NCBI GenBank assembly: GCA_025966525.1
Contig: JAPDIG010000004.1
Coordinates: forward strand, 1-49,482
DNA length: 49,482 bases
Reading direction: 5' to 3'
Source: Candidatus Methanophagales archaeon
GTDB taxonomy: Archaea > Halobacteriota > Syntropharchaeia > Alkanophagales > Methanospirareceae
In this document: positions 37,777 to 46,760 of the stretch, piece after piece
Layout of the letters: every line of letters starts with the position of its first letter
Numbering within the stretch: the first letter of the stretch is position 1
Notes under the pieces: model-generated
Seen by the model: only the letters and a program-made list of their open reading frames with translations
Told to the model about the DNA's origin: nothing
Database searches by the model: none
Position numbers and translations under genes: made by a program

Positions 37777-38373
37777 CTATTCTCCCAATCTCTTCACATA
37801 CACATCCTCATAAATAGGTCCTTTAGGCGTAAGCGTGCTGTGCTTTAATTTTATTTCATTCACGTGCATCTCCCCCACTTCTACCTCTCTCAACTCAGCT
37901 ATCTTCTTCAACAGCCGTCCTATTTCATCCTGTGTCCTTGCTCGTGACCCCATTTTTACCCTGCACAACGTAACGTGTGAACTGAACCGTTTTTCAAGCG
38001 GGAATCCCAGCGCATGCATCTTGGATTCCACTCCCCTCTGCAACGCTTTCAACTCTTCCACGCCCTTTTCCATACCTACCCATATAACCCTTATGTTTCT
38101 CACTTTTTCCGGCGAAGCCGCTGGGAAGAAGCCCACACCTCTCAACACTATATCAAATGGCTGTTGACTTATCTCCTCTAATGCTCTTTTAACCTCCTCT
38201 ATTCGATCCTTTGGAATGTCACCCAAAAATTTCACTGTTTGATGTGCCTGCTCAGGCTTCACAAATTTTAATTTTAGCTTTTCTTGTATATCCAAATCTA
38301 AAAACAGCCTTTGTATTTCCTTTATCTTCGCTCTTATCTCCTCAGACAGGTCCACCGCGATAAATGCCCTCAT
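37777..38373 (-). CDS. thpR: RNA 2',3'-cyclic phosphodiesterase (ThpR/LigT)
   Basis: MRAFIAVDLSEEIR, HQTVKFLGDI and SSHVTLCRV (HxTx-type motifs). Confidence 0.93.
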   Translation of the reverse strand: MRAFIAVDLSEEIRAKIKEIQRLFLDLDIQEKLKLKFVKPEQAHQTVKFLGDIPKDRIEEVKRALEEISQQPFDIVLRGVGFFPAASPEKVRNIRVIWVGMEKGVEELKALQRGVESKMHALGFPLEKRFSSHVTLCRVKMGSRARTQDEIGRLLKKIAELREVEVGEMHVNEIKLKHSTLTPKGPIYEDVYVKRLGE

Positions 38374-39362
38374 GAATCTTTCCCTTTATTACAAAACACT
38401 TTCTTTCTAAATTTCTTTTCCAAAGAAAGGTTGTTTGGTAAAGCTATTCTTTCTAAGAAAAGGTTTAATTTTAACATTCTTGAGAGTGTGCGTTGCCGCT
38501 TCTCCTCCTCACGCTCTTGATACGTCCTTATCGCCCTGAGAAGGTCTATTCTTCTGAATTCGGGCCAGAAAGGAGCGCAGAAATAAGCTGCACATTCGTT
38601 CCCCAACGCTTGCCAGGGCACGAAATTGCTCACTCTCTGCTCACCTCCGGTCCTTATTAACAAATCTACACTCGTTTTTGCTCCAGAAGCAGAAGCCGAA
38701 GAACCATTTTCTATCTCACTTATGTACAAATGCCTTGATATCGTCTCCTCATTTATGTCCTCTACTGATAGCAAGCCTCTTTTTATCATATTCGCGATTA
38801 TGTACACCGAATCAACTATCTCCATCTTGCCACTATATGCCACCGCGATGAACAATTTGAATTTGTTATAATTCCCGGTTGCGTTTTCAGCTTTTTTTAT
38901 CGCCTCTTTTACTGATTCGGGTAGCAAATTGATATTCCCTATCGCTTTTACCCGCACCCCTCTCTTATGGACTCGTTCATCCCTGCTTATCTTCTCGAAC
39001 TCCCTGCGCATCAGTGCAAATAGCTGCTCTTTCTCTTCATCCGTCCTGTAAAAGTTCTCAATAGAAAAAGCATAAATCGTGAGTTGTTTCACTCCTATAT
39101 CAAAGCACCACTCGATCACTTCCTCCGTTATCTCCGCTCCATAGAGATAACCTTCCTCTGTGGAAACTCCCATCTTCTCCGCATATCTTCTATTGCCGTC
39201 CATGATTATTGCTACATGTTCGGGCAGGGGCTTCTCCAATATCTCTTTCTCCAGTAATTCCTCGTATTCTCGATAAACATTATCTCGCAACCAACTGCGT
39301 ATCCCCACAGCTTTACGGAGTGCAAAGAACTTCATTCCGTTATTTTTTATCCTTGTCGTCAT
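38370..39362 (-). CDS. uppS: cis-Prenyltransferase (tritrans,polycis-undecaprenyl-diphosphate synthase type)
   Basis: PEHVAIIMDGNRRYAEKMG, YAFSIENFYRTDEEKEQLFAL, DLLIRTGGEQRVSNFVPWQ. Confidence 0.94.
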   Translation of the reverse strand: MTTRIKNNGMKFFALRKAVGIRSWLRDNVYREYEELLEKEILEKPLPEHVAIIMDGNRRYAEKMGVSTEEGYLYGAEITEEVIEWCFDIGVKQLTIYAFSIENFYRTDEEKEQLFALMRREFEKISRDERVHKRGVRVKAIGNINLLPESVKEAIKKAENATGNYNKFKLFIAVAYSGKMEIVDSVYIIANMIKRGLLSVEDINEETISRHLYISEIENGSSASASGAKTSVDLLIRTGGEQRVSNFVPWQALGNECAAYFCAPFWPEFRRIDLLRAIRTYQEREEEKRQRTLSRMLKLNLFLERIALPNNLSLEKKFRKKVFCNKGKDS

Positions 39363-39387
39363 TTATCTCTTCATGCCCTTACTTTAG

Positions 39388-40938
39388 TCAGCTTCCAAAG
39401 TCCATCACCTTCGCCTTCATATCGGAAAGCTCTACAAGCGTTGCACACCCCGGAACAGGGGTTATATCCCTCTTTTTCTGATATGGTGTTTGTGATTGCC
39501 ACGCTCCGGAATTTATAAGTAATACATTCCGATATTTAGAAATACCAACGGTATGAGTATGCCCGCAATGGAATATGTCAGGAACGGGGTCAATTACTCC
39601 ATAATCGTGCCCGTCAGGAACAATAGAGACCATATTCCCGTATATTGGGGCAATATGTCGCCTTCTAAGCATCTCAACCATCGTTTCATCGGGATTTGAG
39701 TAATTCAGCCGCGATACCGAGTTAACAAAATCATCGTATGATTGCCCATGATATATCAAGACAAGCTTGCCTCCAATCTTTATGTATGCGGGATTGCTCA
39801 CAAAGTACGTATTATTAGGGAAGAGCTTCCTGAGGTTCTCTGGTAAGGGAGGTTGTGGCTCTGCACTTCGAACGGCATCATGATTTCCAGGTGCTACCAC
39901 CACGTGTATATGAGAGGGGAAATCGTGAAAATATCCTGCCGCTGTTTTATATTGCTCTTCTATATCCATAATTGACAAATCGTCCTCCTGACCCGGATAT
40001 ACACCTATTCCATCCACGATATCGCCAGCAACAATTAGATACGCAATTCCCATGCTTTTGGCTTCGTCTTTCAACCACTGCACGAAACTACCCCACGATT
40101 CTTCCAAAAATGTGTTGCTTCCAACATGCATATCAGAGATGAATACCGCATATACGGGTCTTTGCTCCTCATGCCCTTCTTTTTTCTCGTCAGAACTATA
40201 TCCATAATTGGTATCGGAGTTGTGATTGGAATTGGATTTGAATGAAAAAGGTAAAGGTGATTGAGAAGTTGAAGATGGGAAAGGCACATCAGGGTGTACT
40301 ACCCTATTTGCAAACAAAAAACCCCCGTCAGATAAAGAACCGGTAACGCCTATTACCTCATCAGGTATTATTTCCTCTTGACGTGGCAAGATAATCACGA
40401 AATTCCCCGTAGGGTCTTCCAATTCCACGCGGAGATTCCCTTTTGCCGTTTTGTTTATCGAAGAAACCATTCCCACCACCGATACCTCTTCGCTTCTCCT
40501 TCCATTTTTAATAAATCTTATCTGTCCGCAGTTCATCCTCCGTTTTATTATCCCGCTTATCCGTTCATATCTATCGAGGAAATGCGGTAAAAAATCTTTG
40601 CGGTTCACACCACTTCGGCTATCCACGAACGATTTAATTATAGCTGGTTCAGGTACGGATGCTTGCGGTTGTTTTTGGAAGCCGTTGTTTTCTCCCTTTT
40701 TTTCTCCATTTTCCGCCCGGCTATTTTTGAGAAATTCGGCTATATGCCCGGTAGAAATCACAAAAATCGAGGGGTCTAACGAATTAGTCATGCTTTTCAC
40801 TATTTCGTTTACATCGAGGTGACTTTCGGCTTCAGATTGATTCAATAGTTCAATCGCTTCTGGCTGGACTTGAAATCCCAAATCGGCAAACCTCTTTACT
40901 ATTTCTATCCCATTCTTTTTGCCATTTCTCACAGCCAT
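39388..40938 (-). CDS. polB: DNA polymerase II (PolD) small subunit DP1
   Basis: VFISDMHVGSNTFLEESWGSFVQWLKD, LIVAGDIVDGIGVYPGQE, VVAPGNHDAVR, FHCGHTHTVGISKYRNVLLINSGAWQSQT. Confidence 0.95.
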   Translation of the reverse strand: MAVRNGKKNGIEIVKRFADLGFQVQPEAIELLNQSEAESHLDVNEIVKSMTNSLDPSIFVISTGHIAEFLKNSRAENGEKKGENNGFQKQPQASVPEPAIIKSFVDSRSGVNRKDFLPHFLDRYERISGIIKRRMNCGQIRFIKNGRRSEEVSVVGMVSSINKTAKGNLRVELEDPTGNFVIILPRQEEIIPDEVIGVTGSLSDGGFLFANRVVHPDVPFPSSTSQSPLPFSFKSNSNHNSDTNYGYSSDEKKEGHEEQRPVYAVFISDMHVGSNTFLEESWGSFVQWLKDEAKSMGIAYLIVAGDIVDGIGVYPGQEDDLSIMDIEEQYKTAAGYFHDFPSHIHVVVAPGNHDAVRSAEPQPPLPENLRKLFPNNTYFVSNPAYIKIGGKLVLIYHGQSYDDFVNSVSRLNYSNPDETMVEMLRRRHIAPIYGNMVSIVPDGHDYGVIDPVPDIFHCGHTHTVGISKYRNVLLINSGAWQSQTPYQKKRDITPVPGCATLVELSDMKAKVMDFGS

Positions 40939-41390
40939 TCCTTTACCTTCGCTTCTAAATATTGCTTTGGCAGCGCTCCTTGTATGACGTCCACAGGCTC
41001 ACCATTTTTAAAGATGAACAAGGTGGGTATAGCCATTATCGCAAATTCAGTAGCTACTCGCGGGTTCTCATCCACATTAAGTTTTCCAAATACGACTTTA
41101 CCGGCATATTCTTTTGACAATTCCTCTATTACCGGCGCAACCATTCTGCAAGGAGCACACCAGGGAGCCCAACAATCCACAACGACCAGTGGATATTTCC
41201 TTACAGTTTCTACAAAGCTATCGTCATCTATCGTCAGAGGATGGTCTATTATCCCCTCTTCTTTCTTTCTACCTTCTTTCATTGCTTTTATCTCCGCTTC
41301 CATCTCTCGCATCTTTCGCTCCTTTATTCTCTCTATCTCCATCTCCTCTTCCGTATAATTTATACGATTTTTTCCTCTTTCTTCTCTCAT
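40929..41390 (-). CDS. Thioredoxin with charged N-terminal extension
   Basis: VVVDCWAPWCAPCRMVAPVIEELSKEYAGKVVFGKLNVDENP. Confidence 0.93.
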   Translation of the reverse strand: MREERGKNRINYTEEEMEIERIKERKMREMEAEIKAMKEGRKKEEGIIDHPLTIDDDSFVETVRKYPLVVVDCWAPWCAPCRMVAPVIEELSKEYAGKVVFGKLNVDENPRVATEFAIMAIPTLFIFKNGEPVDVIQGALPKQYLEAKVKEWL

Positions 41391-41472
41391 ATCTCTTCCT
41401 CGGTATTTGTTGATTTTTAAGGTATAGTATTGAATTTGATAAAACTTGTGCTTTATACATAAGAAAGTTTTT

Positions 41473-41628
41473 TGTGCCGTATTGTGGTTGCCTCTAAACG
41501 GTCATTGCCATCTTTCGAAGGAGGCGTACCGCAGGGACCGTGCAATACGGCGAGGTTTGTAGCCCTTCGTTTGCCATAGTGATCATCCTTCGCTTTTCCG
41601 CGAGGTCACACTACTCTTCGAAAAGGGC
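41473..41628 (-). ncRNA. Candidate two-hairpin H/ACA-like guide sRNA
   Basis: Two hairpins closed by perfect stems (GCCCTT/AAGGGC; GCCGTATTG/CAATACGGC), each followed by ACA on the minus strand; the 5' hairpin has a pocket, K-turn-like UGA/AUGA element and 16-nt spacing to ACA. Confidence 0.6.
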
Positions 41629-41659
41629 ATTTTTATATCTATTCTTCTTATACTTAAAT

Positions 41660-43138
41660 CTAAAGATAATTCGATTTGGTGCTATGAAGGGGCACAGAAA
41701 AAGCTTTTTCCACTGATGGTCGATGGATAGCATTGTAAGAGCAGAAAGGAATTATTCGATGGTCAGGCGTGGCATAATGGATGCCGCATCTCTTAACCCT
41801 TTCCAGATCGAAATTATAGGCGTCCTGGAAGTGCATTGCACCGATAAAAAGCGCTTTGCGATGAAACTCCGCAAGAGCTTCTCGATTGCCTATTCCCAGT
41901 ATACTCGATAGTGAAGTCACAGAATCAATACCCTTTGGCGCCTTGTCCTTATCTATAAACCTCCTTAACGCAGATGCCAGTCCTGCTATTGCTCTTATTT
42001 TACCAATCCGCGATTTGCTTATCTCTTCTGCAGTATCCAGCAGGAACTCCATAAACCCTTCAACATCTATAAATTCGGTTATTGGTGTGAACCTCCCGTT
42101 TTCTACAAATACATACGTTGCGGCGCCGCAATGTGGGTGTACCGTGAATTCCAACTGTGGCACTTTCTTCCACGCTTCTACAAAATAAGAGACCGGCAGA
42201 ACAAAAGGTACGGGATAAAAGCTCTCTTTGGGTATTTCTCCGTCCGTTTGCTCTTCCAGAAGGTTTATGAAATCAGGAATTGTTATTCTTCCCTTTTTTC
42301 TCTCTGATTCATCTACTCTTCCTTCAAAAGCGATGGGTTGCGCATTCACACCCTTTACAATATCCAGGTTCTCGGCGGCAAATCGCACGATGTCCCCCAT
42401 CTGGTCGTCATTCACACCGCGCATAAGCGTGGGCACAAGCACTACACTTTTTAATCCGCCCCTCCTACAACTCTCTATTGCTTTTAACTTTGTTTTTAAC
42501 GCTGGTATCCCTCTTAATTTCTTATATGGCTCTTCAGTCACACCATCGAACTGCAAATAAACTGTATGCAAACCCGCTTCTTTTAGACGACTACAAAACG
42601 CTTCGCTCTTTGCCAGCGCTATTCCATTCGTTGCCACTTGAATATGCGAAAAACCAAGCTCACGTGCCATTTTTACTATATCTTCAAATCCCGCTCTTAT
42701 TGTCGGTTCACCACCCGCAAACTGTACCGCGGGGCAAGGGGGCATTTCACTCCTCAGTAGTTCCATCATTTCCCTCAACTGTTCCATCGTTGGCTCATAG
42801 ACGTAGCCTGTGACAGCAGCATTTGCAAAACACGTGGGGCATCTCTGATTGCACCTGTTCGTGAGGTCAATAAGTGCAAGTGCGGTAGAACTCTTATGCT
42901 CCGGGCAGAGACCACAATCAAAAGGGCAGCCCGTATCAGTTTTTGTGAGCGTGATCCCCGCCTTGCCCTCGTAGCGCCATTTTGAGAATTTGTTATATAA
43001 TGCAGCATCCGACCAGTATACGTCATCAAACTCACCATGCTTCTCACATTTCTTCTTTATCAGTATCCTGCCCTCGGATTCGTACACCTCCGCGTCTATA
43101 ACTTCGAGACATTCCGGACATAATGATTTCGTTTTCAT
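41660..43138 (-). CDS. Radical SAM protein of the Tes (tetraether synthase) / MJ0619 family
   Basis: N-terminal CPECLEVIDAEVYE..CEKHGEFDDVYW, TDTGCPFDCGLCPEHKSSTALALIDLTNRCNQRCPTCFANA, FAGGEPTIR. Confidence 0.85.
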   Translation of the reverse strand: MKTKSLCPECLEVIDAEVYESEGRILIKKKCEKHGEFDDVYWSDAALYNKFSKWRYEGKAGITLTKTDTGCPFDCGLCPEHKSSTALALIDLTNRCNQRCPTCFANAAVTGYVYEPTMEQLREMMELLRSEMPPCPAVQFAGGEPTIRAGFEDIVKMARELGFSHIQVATNGIALAKSEAFCSRLKEAGLHTVYLQFDGVTEEPYKKLRGIPALKTKLKAIESCRRGGLKSVVLVPTLMRGVNDDQMGDIVRFAAENLDIVKGVNAQPIAFEGRVDESERKKGRITIPDFINLLEEQTDGEIPKESFYPVPFVLPVSYFVEAWKKVPQLEFTVHPHCGAATYVFVENGRFTPITEFIDVEGFMEFLLDTAEEISKSRIGKIRAIAGLASALRRFIDKDKAPKGIDSVTSLSSILGIGNREALAEFHRKALFIGAMHFQDAYNFDLERVKRCGIHYATPDHRIIPFCSYNAIHRPSVEKAFSVPLHSTKSNYL

Positions 43139-43228
43139 TATTCTCGTTTAACCGTTACGCAAGGTTTATTGAAAAGAGGGTAAATCATTGGAATATATAA
43201 AGTTAACTAAACATATTGGATATTAAAA

Positions 43229-43961
43229 ATGAAAGCACAAGTTTATGCAGATATTCTGCTCGTAATTGCTGCAGAGATATACGAGAGCGTATCTAAAAAT
43301 AAAAAACTAAGCAAGGAGTTGGAGGATTACCTTGATAAATGGTCGGAAAAGATTGTGGAACAAGTGAAGGAGAAACAAGGGGGGGTGGAATTTGGAATAG
43401 GATTCAGAGCAATTGTGAAGCTTGCAGGAAAGGTAAAGACGGAGGTAACTACCAGAGAAGTAACGAGAGAAGTCATGAGACCGAGATTAAACGATTTGAT
43501 TTCACAATATAAAAGTGAAGCACAGAAATGGGGAAGTTGACGATGGCGGTTACAATGTTATGAAAGAAATGGCATTGAAGCGAATGGAAAAGGATTTGAT
43601 AACTGAAGAAGCGATGGCGGAAGCGATAAAATCATCAGGGGGTATTCTTACAGAATTTGTGCGACTATTAAGGGATGCAGCAAACATTGCGAATATGGAA
43701 GACAGGAGCAGGATAAAAGAAGGCGATATGAAGCGCGTGGTTGCCGGGATAAGGAACGACTACATAAGGATTCTGGCTAAGGAAGACCTCGAGATACTGA
43801 ACGAGGTGAAGAGGACAAAAAGAAAAGAGGGGGACGAGGATAGATTTCAAGACTTGCTCTTCAGACTTGCTGTTCTTGAATATGCAAATAATGAGGTATG
43901 GTATGACGTACACCCGACAATTGAAGGAATTATTGAACGAGTTGAAGCTGGCGAGGGGTAA
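43229..43961 (+). pseudogene. Remnant AAA/STAND-type ATPase split into two ORFs (43229-43540 and ~43515-43961), lacking Walker A/B
   Basis: ORF1 resembles an ATPase N-terminal region (DILLVIAAEIYESV...KTEVTTREVTREVMRPRLNDLI); ORF2, in another frame, a C-terminal region (LKRMEKDLITEEAMAEAIKSSGGILTEFVRLLRDAA...EYANNEVWYDVHP); no P-loop or DDLDK-like motif. Confidence 0.55.
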
Positions 43962-45294
43962 GAACTGCCTGATTTTCATTATTTCGAGGCGCCCTGCAAG
44001 GCTGAAGGAGTTGATAGCGTCAAAAGGCTTTGATGTTCGAGAAATATACTTGAGAGGAAGGGATAATCTGCTGGCGATGCTGCTGACATGGAATGAGACC
44101 ACTGAAAATACCTTATATTTGGTCCATGGGATTGGGAATCAATTCCCGTGGGTATTGCCATACTTGAATCTCCATCGTGATTTGTTCTTTGACATTAAAA
44201 GACCCATAGTAGTTGTGGGGAATGAATACGAGATAAAAGAGATACAAAAACATGCCCCTGACTGGTTCAGGTTCAGGAGCAGAACATACGAACTCAAAGA
44301 AGGGGAAGAAGAAGCGGAGCAGGGAGAAGACCTGGCAGGACTCGCGGAACTCTATTATCCACTGCCGGTTTTTGTGGCGGAAGAGAGCGAAGAAGAGATA
44401 AAGGAACGGATAAAGATAGACGAGTACTTGCTCAGTTCTGTGCACGATGATTATAAACTTGCGGAATTGTATATGAGCCTTTCGTTATCCTATTTTAAAT
44501 TGCGCGATTTTGAACACGGCGAGAAATATCTGCAGAAATCAAATGCGATAAGAGAGGAATTAAAAGACGATAAGGGTATTTTATTGAATTATACACGGCT
44601 TTCTTATATCTTCATCGCGTTAAGCGAGTTTGAAAAAGCAGTAGAGGCTTGCAATCATGCATTAAAGCTAAACTCTAATCTTACTGAGGCTTACTACAAT
44701 CGTGGTCTCGCATATGGAAATTTGAAGCAGTATGAGAGCGCAATCGCGGATTTCAGCAAGGCAATAGAGTTGAATCCGGAAGATACAGCGGCTTACTACA
44801 ATCGTGGCGTCGCTTATGCAGATTTAAAGCAGTATGAGAGTGCGATTGAGGATTATAGCAAGGCAATAGAATTGAATCCGAATCTTGCTGAGGCTTACAT
44901 GAACAGAGGTTTAACATATTCAAGAATCGGGCGATACGAAGAATCATCACGCGACTTAAAACATGCAGGTATTTTATTCTTCTATTCCGGAAGAGTGGAA
45001 GACTCTGCTGAGGCTTTTTCCTCTTGTTTCAAGTTGCCCCGTGATAAAATAGCAAGTGAAGATGTAATTTACAGTGGTCTTGCACTTTTGCTCATAACCA
45101 AAAATAGAGATATTGGAGATGAGTTAAAGCGAATGCGAATGCAAGCCGAACCAATGAGAAAAATATTTGAACTTGCGCTTATGAAGTTGCAAGGTGAAGA
45201 TATTTCCAGACAGATAGCGCTTCTTGAAGAGAAGGAGAAGAAAGCGAAAACAGATGAAATGATGCTTCTTTTTGATTTGTTAAAACAGTATTGA
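43903..45294 (+). CDS. TPR protein with N-terminal inactive P-loop-like domain, partner of the preceding ATPase
   Basis: N-terminal alpha/beta region ending EIQKHAPDWFRFRSRTYEL, then TPRs (AYYNRGLAYGNLKQYESAIADFSKAIELNP). Confidence 0.8.
   Translation: MTYTRQLKELLNELKLARGKNCLIFIISRRPARLKELIASKGFDVREIYLRGRDNLLAMLLTWNETTENTLYLVHGIGNQFPWVLPYLNLHRDLFFDIKRPIVVVGNEYEIKEIQKHAPDWFRFRSRTYELKEGEEEAEQGEDLAGLAELYYPLPVFVAEESEEEIKERIKIDEYLLSSVHDDYKLAELYMSLSLSYFKLRDFEHGEKYLQKSNAIREELKDDKGILLNYTRLSYIFIALSEFEKAVEACNHALKLNSNLTEAYYNRGLAYGNLKQYESAIADFSKAIELNPEDTAAYYNRGVAYADLKQYESAIEDYSKAIELNPNLAEAYMNRGLTYSRIGRYEESSRDLKHAGILFFYSGRVEDSAEAFSSCFKLPRDKIASEDVIYSGLALLLITKNRDIGDELKRMRMQAEPMRKIFELALMKLQGEDISRQIALLEEKEKKAKTDEMMLLFDLLKQY
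44695..44896 (+). repeat. Near-identical 102-bp TPR-encoding tandem units
   Basis: tactacaatcgtggtctcgcatatggaaatttgaagcagtatgagagcgc... repeats as tactacaatcgtggcgtcgcttatgcagatttaaagcagtatgagagtgc... Confidence 0.8.
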
Positions 45295-45301
45295 GGAGAA
45301 G

Positions 45302-46756
45302 ATGAATAAAGAGAAGTTAACCGCAACAGAAGTGGTAGAGGGGATAAAGAGTGGAAATATCTCATGTGAAGAGTTAGTGTGTGAAATCTACGAGAGAATA
45401 GAAAGAAGCGAATTAAATGCTTTTATCACGTTAAACAAAGAGGACGCGATTGAAAATGCGATAGAAGTGGATAAGAATAGGGATAAAGAGGAATACAAGC
45501 GTAAAAAGCTCCTTGGCGTGCCCATAGCCATTAAAGATAGCATCTCTACTAAGGGTATTCAAACTACATGTGCATCCAGAATTCTCACGGGCTATATCCC
45601 TCCCTACGATGCCGCGGTAATAGAAGCGCTGAAACGAGAAGGGGCGATAATTATTGGGAAGACAAACATGGACGAGTTCTGCATGGGATCCTCTACGGAA
45701 ACAAGTTATTTCGGACCCACGAGAAACCCTTATGACCACAGCAGGGTGCCGGGTGGTTCTTCAGGCGGCAGTGCCGCGGCAATATCCGCAGCCGAGACCG
45801 TTCTCGCTCTTGGTTCTGACACCGGTGGCTCTATCCGATGTCCTGCTTCTTTCTGTGGCGTAGTTGGGTTGAAGCCCACTTACGGGCTTGTATCGAGATA
45901 TGGGCTCATTGCATATGCAAATTCACTTGAACAAATAGGACCGATGGCGTCTAACGTAACAGATACCGCATTGCTCTTAGAAGTGATTTCCGCAAAGGAT
46001 GCGCGGGACAGCACGCAGGCAAAGATAAAGAATAACGCTCCATCGAACTACCTCGCCGCTTCGCTAAACGGCATAGATATAGATAAAGAGGCACGGAACT
46101 TGAAGATAGGAGTTCCAAAGGAGTTTATAGAGGGCGTCTCGCAGGCAGTTGAAAGGTCGGTTTGGAATGCAGTGCACAAATTTGAGGATTCTGGTGCAAC
46201 CATCGCGGAAATAAGCATGCGAGGCTTGAACCTGAAATACGCACTCGCTTCCTATTACATTATTGCGATGTCTGAAGCATCGTCAAATCTTGCGAGGTTT
46301 GACGGGTTGCGATATGGTCTTCGTCCGGTAAAGGATGAGGATTGGCATACAACGTTTTCAAGGATAAGAGGCGAGGGTTTTGGCGAAGAAGTGAAAAGGC
46401 GGATTATTCTTGGCACGTACGCGCTCTCTGCTGGTTATTATGGTAGATATTATTTAAAGGCGCTAAAGGTGCGCACCTTAATAAAAAACGAATTTGTAAA
46501 TGCGTTAAAAAAGCATGATATATTAGTGATGCCAACGATGCCTTTTGTTGCTTTTAAGCTCGGAGAGAGAATAAAAGACCCCCTCTCTTTGTATCTTGCG
46601 GATGTTAATACGGTGCCTGTTAATTTAGCTGGTGTTCCTTCTATATCCATTCCCTGCGGATTTTCAAATGGGCTACCAATAGGCTTACAGCTTGTCGGCA
46701 GGCATTTTGAAGAAGCGGAAATATTGAAAGCCGCTTTTATTCTCGAACAGGTATAA
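45302..46756 (+). CDS. gatA: Asp/Glu-tRNA amidotransferase subunit A
   Basis: GVPIAIKDSISTKGIQTTCASRIL, VPGGSSGGSAAAISAAETVLALGSDTGGSIRCPASFCGVVGLKPTYG. Confidence 0.96.
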   Translation: MNKEKLTATEVVEGIKSGNISCEELVCEIYERIERSELNAFITLNKEDAIENAIEVDKNRDKEEYKRKKLLGVPIAIKDSISTKGIQTTCASRILTGYIPPYDAAVIEALKREGAIIIGKTNMDEFCMGSSTETSYFGPTRNPYDHSRVPGGSSGGSAAAISAAETVLALGSDTGGSIRCPASFCGVVGLKPTYGLVSRYGLIAYANSLEQIGPMASNVTDTALLLEVISAKDARDSTQAKIKNNAPSNYLAASLNGIDIDKEARNLKIGVPKEFIEGVSQAVERSVWNAVHKFEDSGATIAEISMRGLNLKYALASYYIIAMSEASSNLARFDGLRYGLRPVKDEDWHTTFSRIRGEGFGEEVKRRIILGTYALSAGYYGRYYLKALKVRTLIKNEFVNALKKHDILVMPTMPFVAFKLGERIKDPLSLYLADVNTVPVNLAGVPSISIPCGFSNGLPIGLQLVGRHFEEAEILKAAFILEQV

Positions 46757-46760
46757 TGAA

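Noticed and set aside
44695-44896. Possible CRISPR-like direct repeats
   Set aside because: Repeats are in frame and encode TPR helices; no spacers.
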